A stretch of 64,000 nt of DNA, from NCBI GenBank assembly GCA_018398805.1, contig JAGFBZ010001885.1:1823001-1887000 (forward strand), in the 5' to 3' direction. Of this stretch, positions 1 through 9,800 are shown in pieces; within the stretch, counting starts at the first letter, position 1, and each line of letters begins with the position of its first letter. Below the pieces are notes generated by a model, which ran no database searches, was not told the origin of the DNA, and saw nothing but the letters and a program-made list of their open reading frames with translations. Source of the stretch: Hirundichthys speculiger. Its lineage: Eukaryota; Chordata; Actinopteri; Beloniformes; Exocoetidae. The position numbers were made by a program, and so were the translations under genes.

Positions 1-481
1 GTGGAATCCCTCCAATATGAATGACCTGGAATAGTTTTGTTTTAACATTGTGTTTAAATTCCTTGCCTTAAGGAATATGAGTAAACTTCCAAAGGGTTAT
101 GATCCCTATGGGATTCTATGGGAGAGTCTTTGGAAGTATGAAGAATGTTTTTAACTACACCAACAGTAGTGCAATTAAAAAAAAAAGAGAAAGAAATGAA
201 AAATAGCACCTCTTGTGGCTTTTAGTGAAAGCAGTGTTGGGCAAGTTCACTTTTTACTAGAGCTGGGCGATACTGGGAATTTTGGAATCGATCCGATACT
301 AAGTAAATACAGGGCCAGTATCGCTGATACCGATACCAATACCGATACTTTTTCATCTTAAGCTTAATCTATCATGAAACTGCTGACCTTTTTGGCATTT
401 TTGTGATTTTCATCTTTGGATTATTTTGTTAAAACCTAGGATAACATTTCGTCAAACTTTATAGGTGACAGCAAAATACTT

Positions 482-843
482 CATCCATCCATTTTCTATA
501 CCCGTTTCATCCTTGAAGGGTCACGGGGATCTGCTGGAGCCTATCCCAGCCGTCTACGGGTGAAAGGCAGGGGTCCACCCTGGACAGGTCGCCAGTCCAT
601 CACAGGTCTACACATACAAACACACAACCATTCACACTCACTCCTACGGGCAATTTAGAATGATCAATTAAGCTAACATGCATGTTTTTGGACTGTGGGA
701 GGAAGCTGGAGTACCCCGAGAAAACCCACGCAAGCATGGGGAGAACATGCAAACTCCACACAGAAAGACCTCTGCCGAGGTTCAAACCAGGAACCTTCTA
801 GCTGTGACGCAACAGTGCTAACCACTAAGCCACCGTGCTGCCC
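482..843 (-). mobile_element. Full-length tRNA-derived SINE with GGATGG tail
   Basis: Read on the minus strand, the 362-bp unit begins GGGCAGCACGGTGGCTTAGT. It carries an A-box-like TGGCTTAGTGG (822-832) and a B-box-like GGTTTGAACC (779-788), the internal RNA polymerase III promoter pair of tRNA-derived SINEs, and ends in a GGATGGATG tail. An 11-bp direct repeat GCAAAATACTT flanks it (471-481 and 844-854), as expected for LINE-driven insertion. The body contains the GTTCTCCCCATGCTTGCGTG segment found in very many fish repeats. Related copies lie at 41974-42289 and 58521-58740, with degraded pieces at 39895-40030 and 40530-40700. Confidence 0.8.
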
Positions 844-916
844 GCAAAATACTTTATTATCACAATTAACATTTTTGTGTAAATATTGATTGGAGTTAAA
901 TTGTTCTGTTCTTAAT

Positions 917-1313
917 GTTTTTTCTTTTCTTTTTTCTCTTTTTCCTTTCTTTTCTTTTTTTCTTTTCTTTTTCCTTTTTTTTTTTTTTCCTTTTTTTTTT
1001 TTTTCTTTTTTCCTTTTTTTTTTTTTCCTTTGTTCCTTTTTCTTTTCTTTTCCTTTTTTCTTTTTTTATTTTTTTCCTTTTTTCTTTTCTTTTTTCCTAT
1101 TCTTTTTTGTCTTTCTTTTTTCCTTTTTCTTTCTTTTACTTTTTTTCTTTTTTTTTCTTGTTCTTTTTTTTCTTTTTTTTTCTTCTTTTTTTTTTTTTTG
1201 TCTTTTTCTTTTTCTTTTTTTTTTCCTTTTTTTTTTTTTTTTTTCCTTTTTTTCTTTTTGTCCTTTTTTTCTTTTTTTTCTTTTTTTTTTTTTTTTTTTT
1301 CCTTTTTTCTTTC
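917..1313. repeat. 400-bp polypyrimidine (T/C) low-complexity tract
   Basis: About 400 bases are almost entirely T and C on the plus strand, mostly T-runs separated by CC or C, with only a few G or A interruptions. All three plus-strand frames therefore read as long Phe/Leu/Ser strings and the minus strand as Lys-rich strings. These are artefacts, not genes. The tract lies inside the hAT element between the SINE and the G-rich-ended element. Confidence 0.95.
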
Positions 1314-1516
1314 CTATGTGTCGTTAATGTCTTTTCTAAGTGGGCGGGCCTGGGGGGAGGGGCCAGATTGAGTCTACCTGCATGCTTGTTTGGCCGGTGC
1401 CGCTTAGCCACGTGATGATGCAACATCAAAAGACGAGACTGGGGGGGTTGACACAGTGACAGTGTGTCAGAAACAGACTTCAATGAATTCTTAGGCCCAA
1501 TCCCATTTCTCTTTTC

Positions 1517-1555
1517 TACCCCTACCCCTTAGCCCTACCCCTTAGCCCTACCCCT
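1517..1555 (-). repeat. Subterminal G-quadruplex-type motif, left end
   Basis: CCCCTACCCC-type runs repeat three times here. On the minus strand this gives at least four runs of three or more G separated by 2-5 bases, the canonical G-quadruplex pattern. The right end of the same element carries the matching motif on the plus strand. Confidence 0.6.
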
Positions 1556-2641
1556 GGAAACGGAGTGCCAAGGGGTAGGGCCGAAAGTCAACCCCTCCGA
1601 ATTGGGACACCCCTTCGACAATCGCATACGTCATCAGTAGTCGCCGCTGCCTCTTACGTAACCAGATGCGACAAGCGCTTGCCGGAGATCTCAGGAAAAA
1701 ATGCCGTCTGCCAACACAGTCTCACTCCCAGCTCGTCGAAAACCGACGCTTGGTCAGGGCCCTTCGGCGTCAGTTTCTGACTCACAAGGTCGCCCTCAGC
1801 GTCTAAGCACCGACGCAGCGGGCTCTGAACAGATTCTAATGTAATTCCATCCGAGTCGATATTTGACGCTCAGAGCGAGCGCTCCAGCCTTCCATTCATT
1901 TCAACACATTAACCCGGCCGCGTCGTTTCAAAGCCGCTGAGAGCATCAGTCCCATTGGATAACTGACGATCTGACACACGGAAGTATTCTAATTACTAAT
2001 GTCCGTCTAATGTCTAATGTCCGTTTTCACGTTAACGGCGATTTTCACAATGATATCTGCAACATTTCTTAAGGCAGAAACACCACTGTCTCCTTGTTAA
2101 TTACACAACATTAGTGGGTTGATTTCCTGTTGCGTCTGCCGCTGTGATAATCTCTGTTGCGTGGGCTATTGGGATGTTTTTACGGTTGTCTGCTGCTAGA
2201 CGGAGGAATGAAGGAGGAGGAATGAATCACTATCGATAACTTCGGCGAGGTTGCCGACGTTATTATTAATAACGTTATCGGAAGTTATATTGATAACTTT
2301 ATCACTGTAGATTATCATCAGTGCTGCCGGCAGCATCCACTCTAGCAACGGTAACCACGTAACTGACGCCTCGACTACTATCGATTTTTTTCGGCGGATT
2401 TTTTACGAGGAAAATGACCACTACACATTGAAACAATGTTAAAATAGACAACAAATAGGTTTTCGTACATTTTCGAACTTTATTCATGGAGAAAATACTT
2501 AAATATGTCATACCCCTCCGTTTGGAGTGTGCCTCGGAAAAATCTCCGTTTGGAGGGGTATATAGCCCTACCCCTTGGCCCTACCCCTCCGTCATAATGG
2601 GAATTGGGACACCCCTACCCCTCCACATGAACGCGCAAAAC

Positions 2642-2675
2642 GGAGGGGTAGGGCCAAGGGGTAGGGCCAAGGGGT
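2642..2675 (+). repeat. Subterminal G-quadruplex-type motif, right end
   Basis: GGGG-TA-GGG-CCAA is repeated, giving five G runs with short spacers on the plus strand. This mirrors the C-rich left end of the same element, as expected for a terminal inverted repeat. Confidence 0.6.
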
Positions 2676-3222
2676 GAAATGGGATTCAGCCTTAGTGTTG
2701 TGGAAGAGAAAAAAAAAGCTTGAGTATCGATCTTTTTACACAAGTATCATTCGATATCAATACCAGAGTTGGTATCGATATTATCGATATTTGGATCGAT
2801 CCGCCCACCTCTACTTTTTACACAAAATAGATAAGTTCATAGTTCACAGAAACTAAAATGAACTAGTTCAGTTCATAGTTCATATTCAAAATTTGGAACT
2901 AGAGTTCACTATTTCAAAAAATAAACTAAATAGCTAATTTCTAGTTCTTTTTTCCTACTCTTCTTTAATGTTGCTGCGATCAATTATTTGTCAAAATAAT
3001 TACCACTGCCCACATACTACACTGCCACAAACAGCAATCATATAAGCATTAAAGGGACAGTACATGTAAAAGTGTAACTGCCCTTTCAGCTTCTCTTTAC
3101 AGTATATAAAAAAAAAAAAAAAAATTAGGAAAAACTTGCTTCCAAATGGTCTTTATTATAAAACAAAAACAGATCCTTAAGGTGCAAATGTTTTTTCCTC
3201 CATTTCAATATTTCAATCCCCA

Positions 3223-3262
3223 ACTCCAAAGATTACACTGTTTACACTGTAATCTTTGGAGT
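3223..3262. repeat. Perfect inverted repeat, 15-bp arms, 10-base loop
   Basis: ACTCCAAAGATTACA is followed after 10 bases by its exact reverse complement TGTAATCTTTGGAGT. The word ACACTGT/TTACACTGT also recurs in the loop region. It lies within the presumed outer old repeat. It may be a fold-back transposon scar or cruciform-forming sequence, and no function is assigned. Confidence 0.75.
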
Positions 3263-3893
3263 CGGGTCGCTCCTCCGGCTCTAGACGACTGCAGCTTCAT
3301 CTTCCTCCATGCTTGTTTTAAACGTTTGATGACGCAATTGTTAGCGTGACAGAAGCGACAGCCCGTGTTTCCTTGTTTGATTGTTTTCCACAGATACATA
3401 TTAGGCTCGTTTGTGGTGTATTTTAAAAGGGGTTCGCTGGAAACCTGGCACGGTTTTGACCGTTTGTGAACTTTGAAAGAGCGTCGTTCACAACTGCCCA
3501 AATGAACTTGTTCACGCCCCACGCTTGTCAAGGGGAAAGAGAATGAACACTTTCAGGTACAACACTGTGTGAAAGCAGCTTGACAAGATATTGGGGCAGG
3601 GAGAGAAAGGAGGAAGTTAGACAGCAGAGGGTCACAGGCCAGTAGTCTGCTGCACGAGGACTATAGCCTCTGAAAAAGAGCTGCCTGCCCAACCAAGTGA
3701 ACTACTAGTGCAGTTTTATTAGAAAGCCAATCTGTCTACATGCGTCTGAAATTGTATTCATCCATGTTACACGAACATAAATGACCAAGCATGTTCACTG
3801 AGCACACACAGATATGGGTATTATTAAATTCAGACTTTAGCTGCAAGTAAATGGTGAATGGGTGCAGAACTGCAGAAGGCTCTCAAAGTTGTC

Positions 3894-3931
3894 ATAGGCA
3901 TGTTAACCAGTGACCTGGTTAACATGCCTAT
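3894..3931. repeat. Perfect hairpin, 17-bp arms, 4-base loop
   Basis: ATAGGCATGTTAACCAG, loop TGAC, then the exact reverse complement CTGGTTAACATGCCTAT. The stem is perfect with a tetraloop. It sits 19 bases before the longest unassigned plus-strand open frame (3950-4600). It is too short for a typical miRNA precursor. It could be a palindromic scar of a fold-back event or of template switching. Confidence 0.85.
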
Positions 3932-3949
3932 ACAGCATTAAAACTGGGG

Positions 3950-4600
3950 ATGGTAGCCTACTTCTGGACCAACAAAGTGCGGTGGGAGACAGAATGGTGT
4001 GTGCCAGTTACTGAGGTATCACACCAGTGGAGATTACTGGTCTTTTATCAGGGGAAGCTCATAGTCGGAGTACATCATAAAGCTCCATTCACTCCCAGAG
4101 ACGCTGAGAGTCCGGGGGGCGGGATAACATTGGCATCTAAGCCAATGCCCGTTGGCAGCAATGAAAAAAAATGCTCCATGCAGTCCCAAAACATGTTTTT
4201 ATTTTTCCAGGACCATCACAGGATGGCCTATGGTGCTCACTTGACTGATTCACAGCTGAGCCTGATAAGGTTTGCAAGTCCATTACTGCCTGTAAATCTG
4301 AGAACGCAGTTTTATCCAGAACAGCACGTGAAGTGGACCTTCAGTGAAGTGGAAGAGTTTATCTCAGGTAGAAGAGGTCAAGTATTTTGGGTCTTTCACA
4401 TGAATAGAGATGAGAACTGGAAAGGCAGTTTATTCTCAGAACCAGTTCCATATTTTATGGCACATCCAAACCACATCCCTGTAAAACTACTGGTTCTGTT
4501 ATCAATGCCAGTGGTACCGAAAATGCTCATGGAAAATCAACAAGACATGAGTCATAAGATGGAATTATCTTTGAAATCAATTGTGTGTGAATGTCTTTAA
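3950..4600 (+). CDS. Unassigned open frame of 216 codons (doubtful)
   Basis: An ATG-initiated frame of 216 residues is open here and is the longest frame in the window that is not low-complexity or clearly transposon-derived. I recognise no domain, signal peptide, transmembrane segment or catalytic motif in it. Composition is mixed, with several Trp and Met residues and no repeats. It is bounded upstream by a perfect hairpin and downstream by mariner-like sequence starting about 4715, so it may be part of an unrecognised repeat, or chance. Splice sites, a promoter and a poly(A) signal were not evident. Confidence 0.15.
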   Translation: MVAYFWTNKVRWETEWCVPVTEVSHQWRLLVFYQGKLIVGVHHKAPFTPRDAESPGGGITLASKPMPVGSNEKKCSMQSQNMFLFFQDHHRMAYGAHLTDSQLSLIRFASPLLPVNLRTQFYPEQHVKWTFSEVEEFISGRRGQVFWVFHMNRDENWKGSLFSEPVPYFMAHPNHIPVKLLVLLSMPVVPKMLMENQQDMSHKMELSLKSIVCECL

Positions 4601-5060
4601 TGTTGATTATACCTAGTGGGCTCCACAAGCGAATACCTAGGAATTCTGATACTGGTCCAAATCTTAAGTAAACTGAATCCTACACTTACCTGTAGTTCCC
4701 TCAATCAAAGGGGGGTTACAGAAGCTGCTCACAGCATAGACACTAATGTAATCCCATACCATCAGAGACACAAGCTGTTAAACCGTCTGCTGATAACAAG
4801 CTGGATGGTCCCTCTGCTCTTTCGTCTGCAGGAAACAGCATGTATGCTTTTTTTAATTTTTAATTTTTTAATTTTGATCCATCTGACCACAGACCAGTTT
4901 TCCATTTTACCTCAGACCATTTAGATGAGCTTTGGCCCAGAGAAGACCGCAGCATTTCTGGATGGTGTTCTCATATGGCTTCTTCTTTACATGATGCAGC
5001 TTTGACTTGTGGATTGAAGGTGAACTGCGTGCACAGACAGTGATTTCTGCAAGTGTTCAA

Positions 5061-5156
5061 TTTAATTTAATTCAAAAATACTTTATTGATCCCCAAAGGG
5101 AAATTAAGTTATTGCAGTAACTGTCTTGATTTAAGTCTCTTCAATGATTAATTATA
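5061..5156 (-). repeat. LINE 3'-tail fragment, continues at 6395-6450
   Basis: TTTAATTCAAAAATACTTTATTGATCCCC is the reverse complement of a very common fish LINE 3' terminus (GGGATCAATAAAGTATTTTTG). The other side of the Tc1 insertion (6395-6450: GCTGTGAGCGGGAAGGAACTCCTGAG, read in parts) continues in the style of the same LINE 3' region. The LINE piece would therefore have landed in the mariner relic and later been split by Tc1. Confidence 0.5.
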
Positions 5157-6394
5157 CAGTACATTGTGAAAGTATTCAGCCCCTTTTAACTTTTCCACCT
5201 TTTGCCACATTTCAGGCTTCAAAAATAAAGATATAAAATTGTAATTTTTTTCAAGAATCAACAACAAGTGGCACACAATCGTGAAGTGGAACGAAACTAT
5301 TTTAAACTTTTTCAACAAATAAAAGTGGGAAAAGTGGGGCGTATAGTATTATTAGGCTCCTTTACTTTCAGAGCAGCAAACTGACTCCAGAAGTTCAGTG
5401 AGGATCTCTGAATGATCCAATGTTGTCCTGAATGACTGATGATGATCAATAGATCCACCTGTGTGTAATCAAGTCTCCGTATAAATGCACCTGCTCTGTG
5501 ATAGTCTCAGGGTTCTGGTTACCACAGATAAAGAAGATATCCATAAAAAGTCTGGTTTAAAGTTTGCCACAAGCCACCTGGGAGACTCACCAAACATGTG
5601 GAGGAAGGAGCTCTGGTCAGATGGAACCAAAATCAAACTTTTTGGCCATAATGCAAAAACGATATGTTTGGAGTAAAAGCAACACAGCTGATCATCCTGA
5701 ACACACCATCCCCACTGTCAAACATGGTGGTGGCAGCATCATGGTCTGGGCCTGCTTTTCTTCAGCAGGGACAGGGAAGATGGTTAAAACTGATGGGAAG
5801 ATGGATGGAGCCAAAGACAGGAGCATTCTGGGAGAAAACCTGTTGGAGTCTGCAGAAGACCTGAGACTGGGACGGAGATTTATCTTCCAACAGGACAACG
5901 ATCCAAAACATGAAGACAAATCTACAATGGAACGGTTCACAAATAAACGTATCCAGGTGTTAGAACGGCCAAGTCAAAGTCCAGACCTGAATCCAGTCCA
6001 GAATCTGTGGAAAGAGCTGAAGACTGCTGTTCACAAACGCTCTCCATCCAACCTCACTGAGCTCCAGCTGTTTTACAGGAAGAATGGACCAGAATTTAGT
6101 CTCTGGATGAGTTAAACTGATAGAGACAAACCCCAAGAGACTGGAGCTGGAACTGCAGCAGAAGGTGGCGCTACAGAGTATTAACACAATGGGGCCGAAT
6201 AATATTACACACCCCACTTTTTAGTTGTTTATTTGTTACAAAAAGTTTAAAATATCCACTAAATTTTGCTCCACTTTACGATGTGTCATTGATTCTTGAC
6301 AAAAAAATTAAATTTTCTATTTTTATATTTGAAGCCTGAAATGTGGCAAAAGGTTGAAAAGTTCAAGGGGGCTGGATACTTTCGCAAGGCACCG
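5157..6394 (+). mobile_element. Tc1-type transposon with about 200-bp terminal inverted repeats
   Basis: The element is 1238 bp and flanked by TA (5155-5156 and 6395-6396). The left end (CAGTACATTGTGAAAGTATT) and right end (reverse complement CGGTGCCTTGCGAAAGTATC) stay similar for roughly 200 bp, including TTTTGCCACATTTCAGGCTTC on both sides. Between them lie a short leader (CACCTGTGTGTAATCAAGTC), then the 3' two thirds of a transposase gene. The N-terminal DNA-binding part of the gene is missing: sequence jumps from the leader near 5505-5520 straight to the catalytic domain. It is inserted inside LINE and mariner sequence. Confidence 0.85.
5532..6150 (+). pseudogene. Tc1 transposase fragment, catalytic residue lost
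   Basis: Tc1/mariner transposases cut and rejoin the element using a D,D34E triad. Here the first Asp is in the LWSD motif (5620-5622). An A-run at 5655-5659 then shifts the frame by one. The second frame carries HGGGSIMVWACFSSAG and FQQDNDPKH, with the second Asp at 5894-5896. Exactly 34 residues later the motif reads SPDLNPVQNLW, with Gln (CAG, 5999-6001) where the family has the catalytic Glu. The helix-turn-helix N-terminus is deleted and the C-terminus is frameshifted after about 6060. It is clearly inactive. Confidence 0.85.
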
Positions 6395-6899
6395 TAGATG
6401 GTTATAGCTGTGAGCGGGAAGGAACTCCTGAGTCCATCAGTGATGTAAGTAGAGAATCTTGTCTGTTTTTAATGCAGAGCTGCCTGAGGACCTGAAGATC
6501 ACACACATCTAATTTCAACCTTCAGCCTTGTCTCGTGCACACAGACACTCCTCCTGATTCTCTGAATATTTTGATAATTTTATGTACTGTAGATCTTCAA
6601 AGTCTTTGTAATTTTACATTGAGGAACATTTTTCTGAAATTATTCAGAAATGTATTAAATGCTCCCCTATTTGTTTTTCATTTATGTCAGTTACTTTTCT
6701 GAGATGTGTTGCTGCCATCAAAATCAAAATGAGCTAATATTTTATATGAAATACTAAAATGTCTGTTTCAACATCTGATATATTTTTCATGTTCTAATTG
6801 GAATAAAATGGGTTTATGGGATTGACAAATCATTGCATTATCTTTTTTTAAATTTACATTTTACATAGTGTCCCACGTCTTTGGGAATTGAGATTCTAT

Positions 6900-9800
6900 A
6901 AATATATAAATATATACACATATAACATATGTGTCAAGTATCCAGGGTTCCAGTGTTAAAATGTTGTTATTAATGTAAACAAACAGTCACTTTAATAAAG
7001 CCCACATATGACAGACACAAACTTATAAAAAACAGAACATGGCTTGTAGCTCCACTTTTCATCTATCAACTCAATTGATAATACACATCTAATAAATAAA
7101 AACATTATCATTAATATGATAATCATTATTATTACTGTATATAAAGTTAAACTGCTATATTTGCTTTTTAAATACAAATTAATATACAGTACAATACATT
7201 AAGGTTGTCCTCCAGGTTTGAAACCAATTTTAACAAGGAGTAAAAATCTCCGTAATTCTCCTGAATTCCTTTTCAGAGTATCTCTCCAAATCGAAGGTTA
7301 AATGGGCTCTTCACGGAGAGGAGAGTAAAGTGGTTTAGTGCTCAGGTAAATGTGCAGGAAAGAATGTGTACATAGGTGTCCTTCAGCACCTGAGCCTGCT
7401 TAAGAAGAACGCTGAGAATAAAATTCAGCTACGAGGTCAAATGTCAGACCCCTTTAAAAAGATGAGCTGTGTTTTCCTGTAATAGGGCCCACAGGGCCCC
7501 GCGGCCTACGTGGTGTCCAGCCATGACATCAGCAGCTTGAAGCTAATCAGATTTGCTCTTATTCAAAATCTAATTACCTATTTTAAATTTGTAATTTAAG
7601 GAACTCCCTGAATCGATATGTAGGTCGAGGTTAAAATCTTCAGTGCTTGTATAGCTCTACAGTTGGAAGTGGAGCGAGATGTGTGGTTAACCATGAGGTG
7701 TGATCAGCAAATGATCTGGTGTTTGGTCCTCAGAGAGGAATGTTTCACCTTCCTTAAAGAAGGAGAAAATGTCCTCCTGTACATATCTTCTTTACAGGTA
7801 ACTTAAGGAATAGAAGATGAAATTAAAAGCTGTGGGGGGGTGTATAGCTAAAGCCACAAAACAGAGGACAAATAAAGTTCAGTCTTATTTTGTGTTTCAG
7901 TTTAATTGTCCAACCCCTGTATCTAGAGATGTTTCCTACTAAATGTGGATTATGCAGATACATAGGACCCCTGTAGCTAGCAGGAAAAAAAAAACTTCTA
8001 AAACAGCAAAATGCAAATGTTAGAGGCCCATAAATGTATTACAGTAAAGCATAATATTTAAAAGCACAAAGATCTGTAAAAGCAGAAGTCAAACGTATTC
8101 ATCTACAGAAGGAGCTGAACATTTTCATACAGGAACAGTTGAAATCATCCAGAGAATGTGAAAGTATTAAAAAAAAGAATAAAGTAAAAAGCAAAAATCT
8201 AAATTAAGTAAAATTATCTAAAAACTAACAAATAAGAACAAGAAAGATCTGATCAATTCTGAAAATAAATGGAGCATAGGTTCACTTTGCACACAAGCTT
8301 TAGTTAAAAAAAAAAAAAAAAAAAAAGAGGGTGGTTTAAAAAGAGCTGTTTGTCAGAGAAAAAAAAAATCCAAACATTTAAGGTGTTTTAAATGCATTTC
8401 AATTTTGGAAATTTACCAAAGCATACTGTGATATTTTTGTACATGTTATCTTTTTGATCTGTTTACGCATCTGTGCCAGTTCGTCAGAGTTCTTTTCTCA
8501 TTTGCTTTTTATGATCATTATAAGTCAGCAGAAAGAGTAATAGGAGGCTCCTGTGTCAGCATGTCTGATATTCCAGAGATCACACCCTTCTCATTGCTTC
8601 TCTTCAAGCTCATTATCAGAGTTAAATTATTTCCTTCACAAGAACGTTAATTAACACACATGTCCAGGCTACGTCTGGCCACACAAATTGATTACAACAT
8701 CAGAGCCAGGCTGTGCACGTGCGCGTGCGTGTGTGTGTGTGCATCGTTGGCCTCTGCAGTAGAAAAAAGCCTTTGGTCTTCATTGGGGTCTGCAGGCTTC
8801 GTATAGCAACATAAAATGTTTTACGCACGCAACAAAATGTAAAGCATTCCTTCCTACGTGCCCATTTAAAAACAGAGCACATCCCTTCAAGTTCAATGCA
8901 CATGCTTTTGAGAGAAAGGAGCCAAAAAAGTTGTGTACTAAAAAAATAAAAAGAAACAGATGATTGTGGTAATCAAAAGAAATCAGATGCAAACACAAAA
9001 AGATGAGCGTCTGCTTGATAGCACAAAAACAAACTGTAAATTGAGTCAATGTGACAGAGAGCAACGGGTAATTTTAGCCATGAATTTTAAACATAATTCC
9101 AGTCCTGAAGGGGTTAATTTGGGCCAGAGAAGAGAAACATGCATTAATTGGCTTTTGCCTTAAAAGATGTTTCAGTTCGTCCAAATCAGTTGACAGTGTT
9201 GACAAGGCATGGCTACACCTATACATAAGACAATTAATCTTCCACTGTGTTTTCTGTCAGTAAATCTCATGGAAAGATGAAAACCAGCAAAGAACTGATA
9301 GTTTTACTAACTACTGTCTGCTTCCCTGTGCTTGATAAATCTTCTTCCTTCGTGCCAAACAACTTCACTGCCCAAAAACGTGGCACAACTCTCTACTTTG
9401 CTCCAGCCATCCCCATACATCATCCCGCTGACAGTCATGCTTGCTCAGTTCAAGAGACATCAGACCTCTGAATTGACCTGCATTTGTCTAACTCTATACC
9501 TGCAGCCAATCTTTGAATGGGAGAACAGCTGATCGAACGCATAATCAGACACTTGTCACATGTATGTGCAAGAAAGCAACGTGAAAACACGGGCAGTATA
9601 TGTGTACTTACACTATGTCTGTGTTTCTTATCTGATCAACACCATTTTTGGATGACAGTTCCAGAAAAATTGTGGTTGTGAAACAATAGTTCTTGAAGAC
9701 TTTGAGTTTCTTGGAGCTTCCAATATTTGTACAGATTTTTTTTTTGTGTCAAAATATAAACTTACAGCTTTCTACCTTGAAATACCAAGTATTATTCTGT

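Larger units (their letters stand above)
1494..2691. mobile_element. TIR DNA element (1198 bp) with TTA duplication and G-rich ends
   Basis: The ends are GGCCCAATCCCATTTC (left) and, reverse complemented, GGCTGAATCCCATTTC (right). TTA flanks both ends (1491-1493 and 2692-2694), which would fit PIF/Harbinger-like target duplication, though three bases is weak evidence. Just inside each end are repeated CCCTACCCCTT / AAGGGGTAGGG words, and internal copies of the same words occur at 1568-1582 and 2505-2640. The interior (1560-1960) is visibly richer in CpG than the surroundings. Short frames inside resemble nothing I know, so the superfamily is not assigned firmly. Confidence 0.6.
258..2813. mobile_element. 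Non-autonomous hAT transposon (2556 bp) with 8-bp target duplication
   Basis: The left end is TAGAGCTGGGCGATAC and the right end, reverse complemented, is TAGAGGTGGGCGGATC, giving an imperfect terminal inverted repeat. It is flanked on both sides by the same 8 bases, CTTTTTAC (250-257 and 2814-2821), the target-duplication length typical of the hAT superfamily. Subterminal sequence is rich in GATACCGATA-like words (about 290-350 and 2725-2800), also common in fish hAT elements. No transposase is visible, so mobilisation would have been in trans. Much of its present length is later cargo: a SINE at 482-843, a pyrimidine tract and a second DNA element at 1494-2691. Without the SINE and the second element the core would be about 1 kb. 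Confidence 0.8.
231..3560. repeat. Old GTTCA-rich interspersed repeat, split by a hAT insertion
   Basis: Positions 231-257 carry a repeat start (AGTGTTGGGCAAGTTCAC) and the sequence from 2814 continues with many GTTCA/TGAAC units up to about 2930. Near 3490-3515 the motif TTCACAACTGCCCAAATGAA resembles an inverted counterpart of the start. I read this as one older element interrupted at 250-257/2814-2821 by the hAT element listed separately. The pairing of the outer ends is inference. The 8-bp duplication of the inner insertion is seen directly and does support the two flanks having been contiguous. No coding capacity was seen in the outer element. Confidence 0.4.
4715..6899 (-). mobile_element. 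Old mariner-type relic, split by a LINE tail and a Tc1 element
   Basis: Two segments, about 4715-5060 and 6455-6899, match successive parts of a fish mariner-type family whose transposase would be on the minus strand. Landmarks are CATACCATCAGAGAC (near 4758), AGCTGGATGGTCCCTCTGCT (4799-4818), GAGCTTTGGCCCAGAGAAG (4927-4945), ATGCAGAGCTGCCTGAGGAC (6472-6491) and the terminus ATTTACATTTTACATAGTGTCCC. The right end ends near ATTCTATA, consistent with a TA target. Reading frames are destroyed. The left end is not found. The gap between the segments is filled by a LINE tail and a Tc1 element. The family match is from memory of the consensus. Confidence 0.6.

Noticed and set aside
890..1415. Long plus-strand frames of 113-166 codons, almost all Phe/Leu/Ser
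   Set aside because: They arise from the polypyrimidine tract. All frames are open on one strand and Lys-rich on the other.
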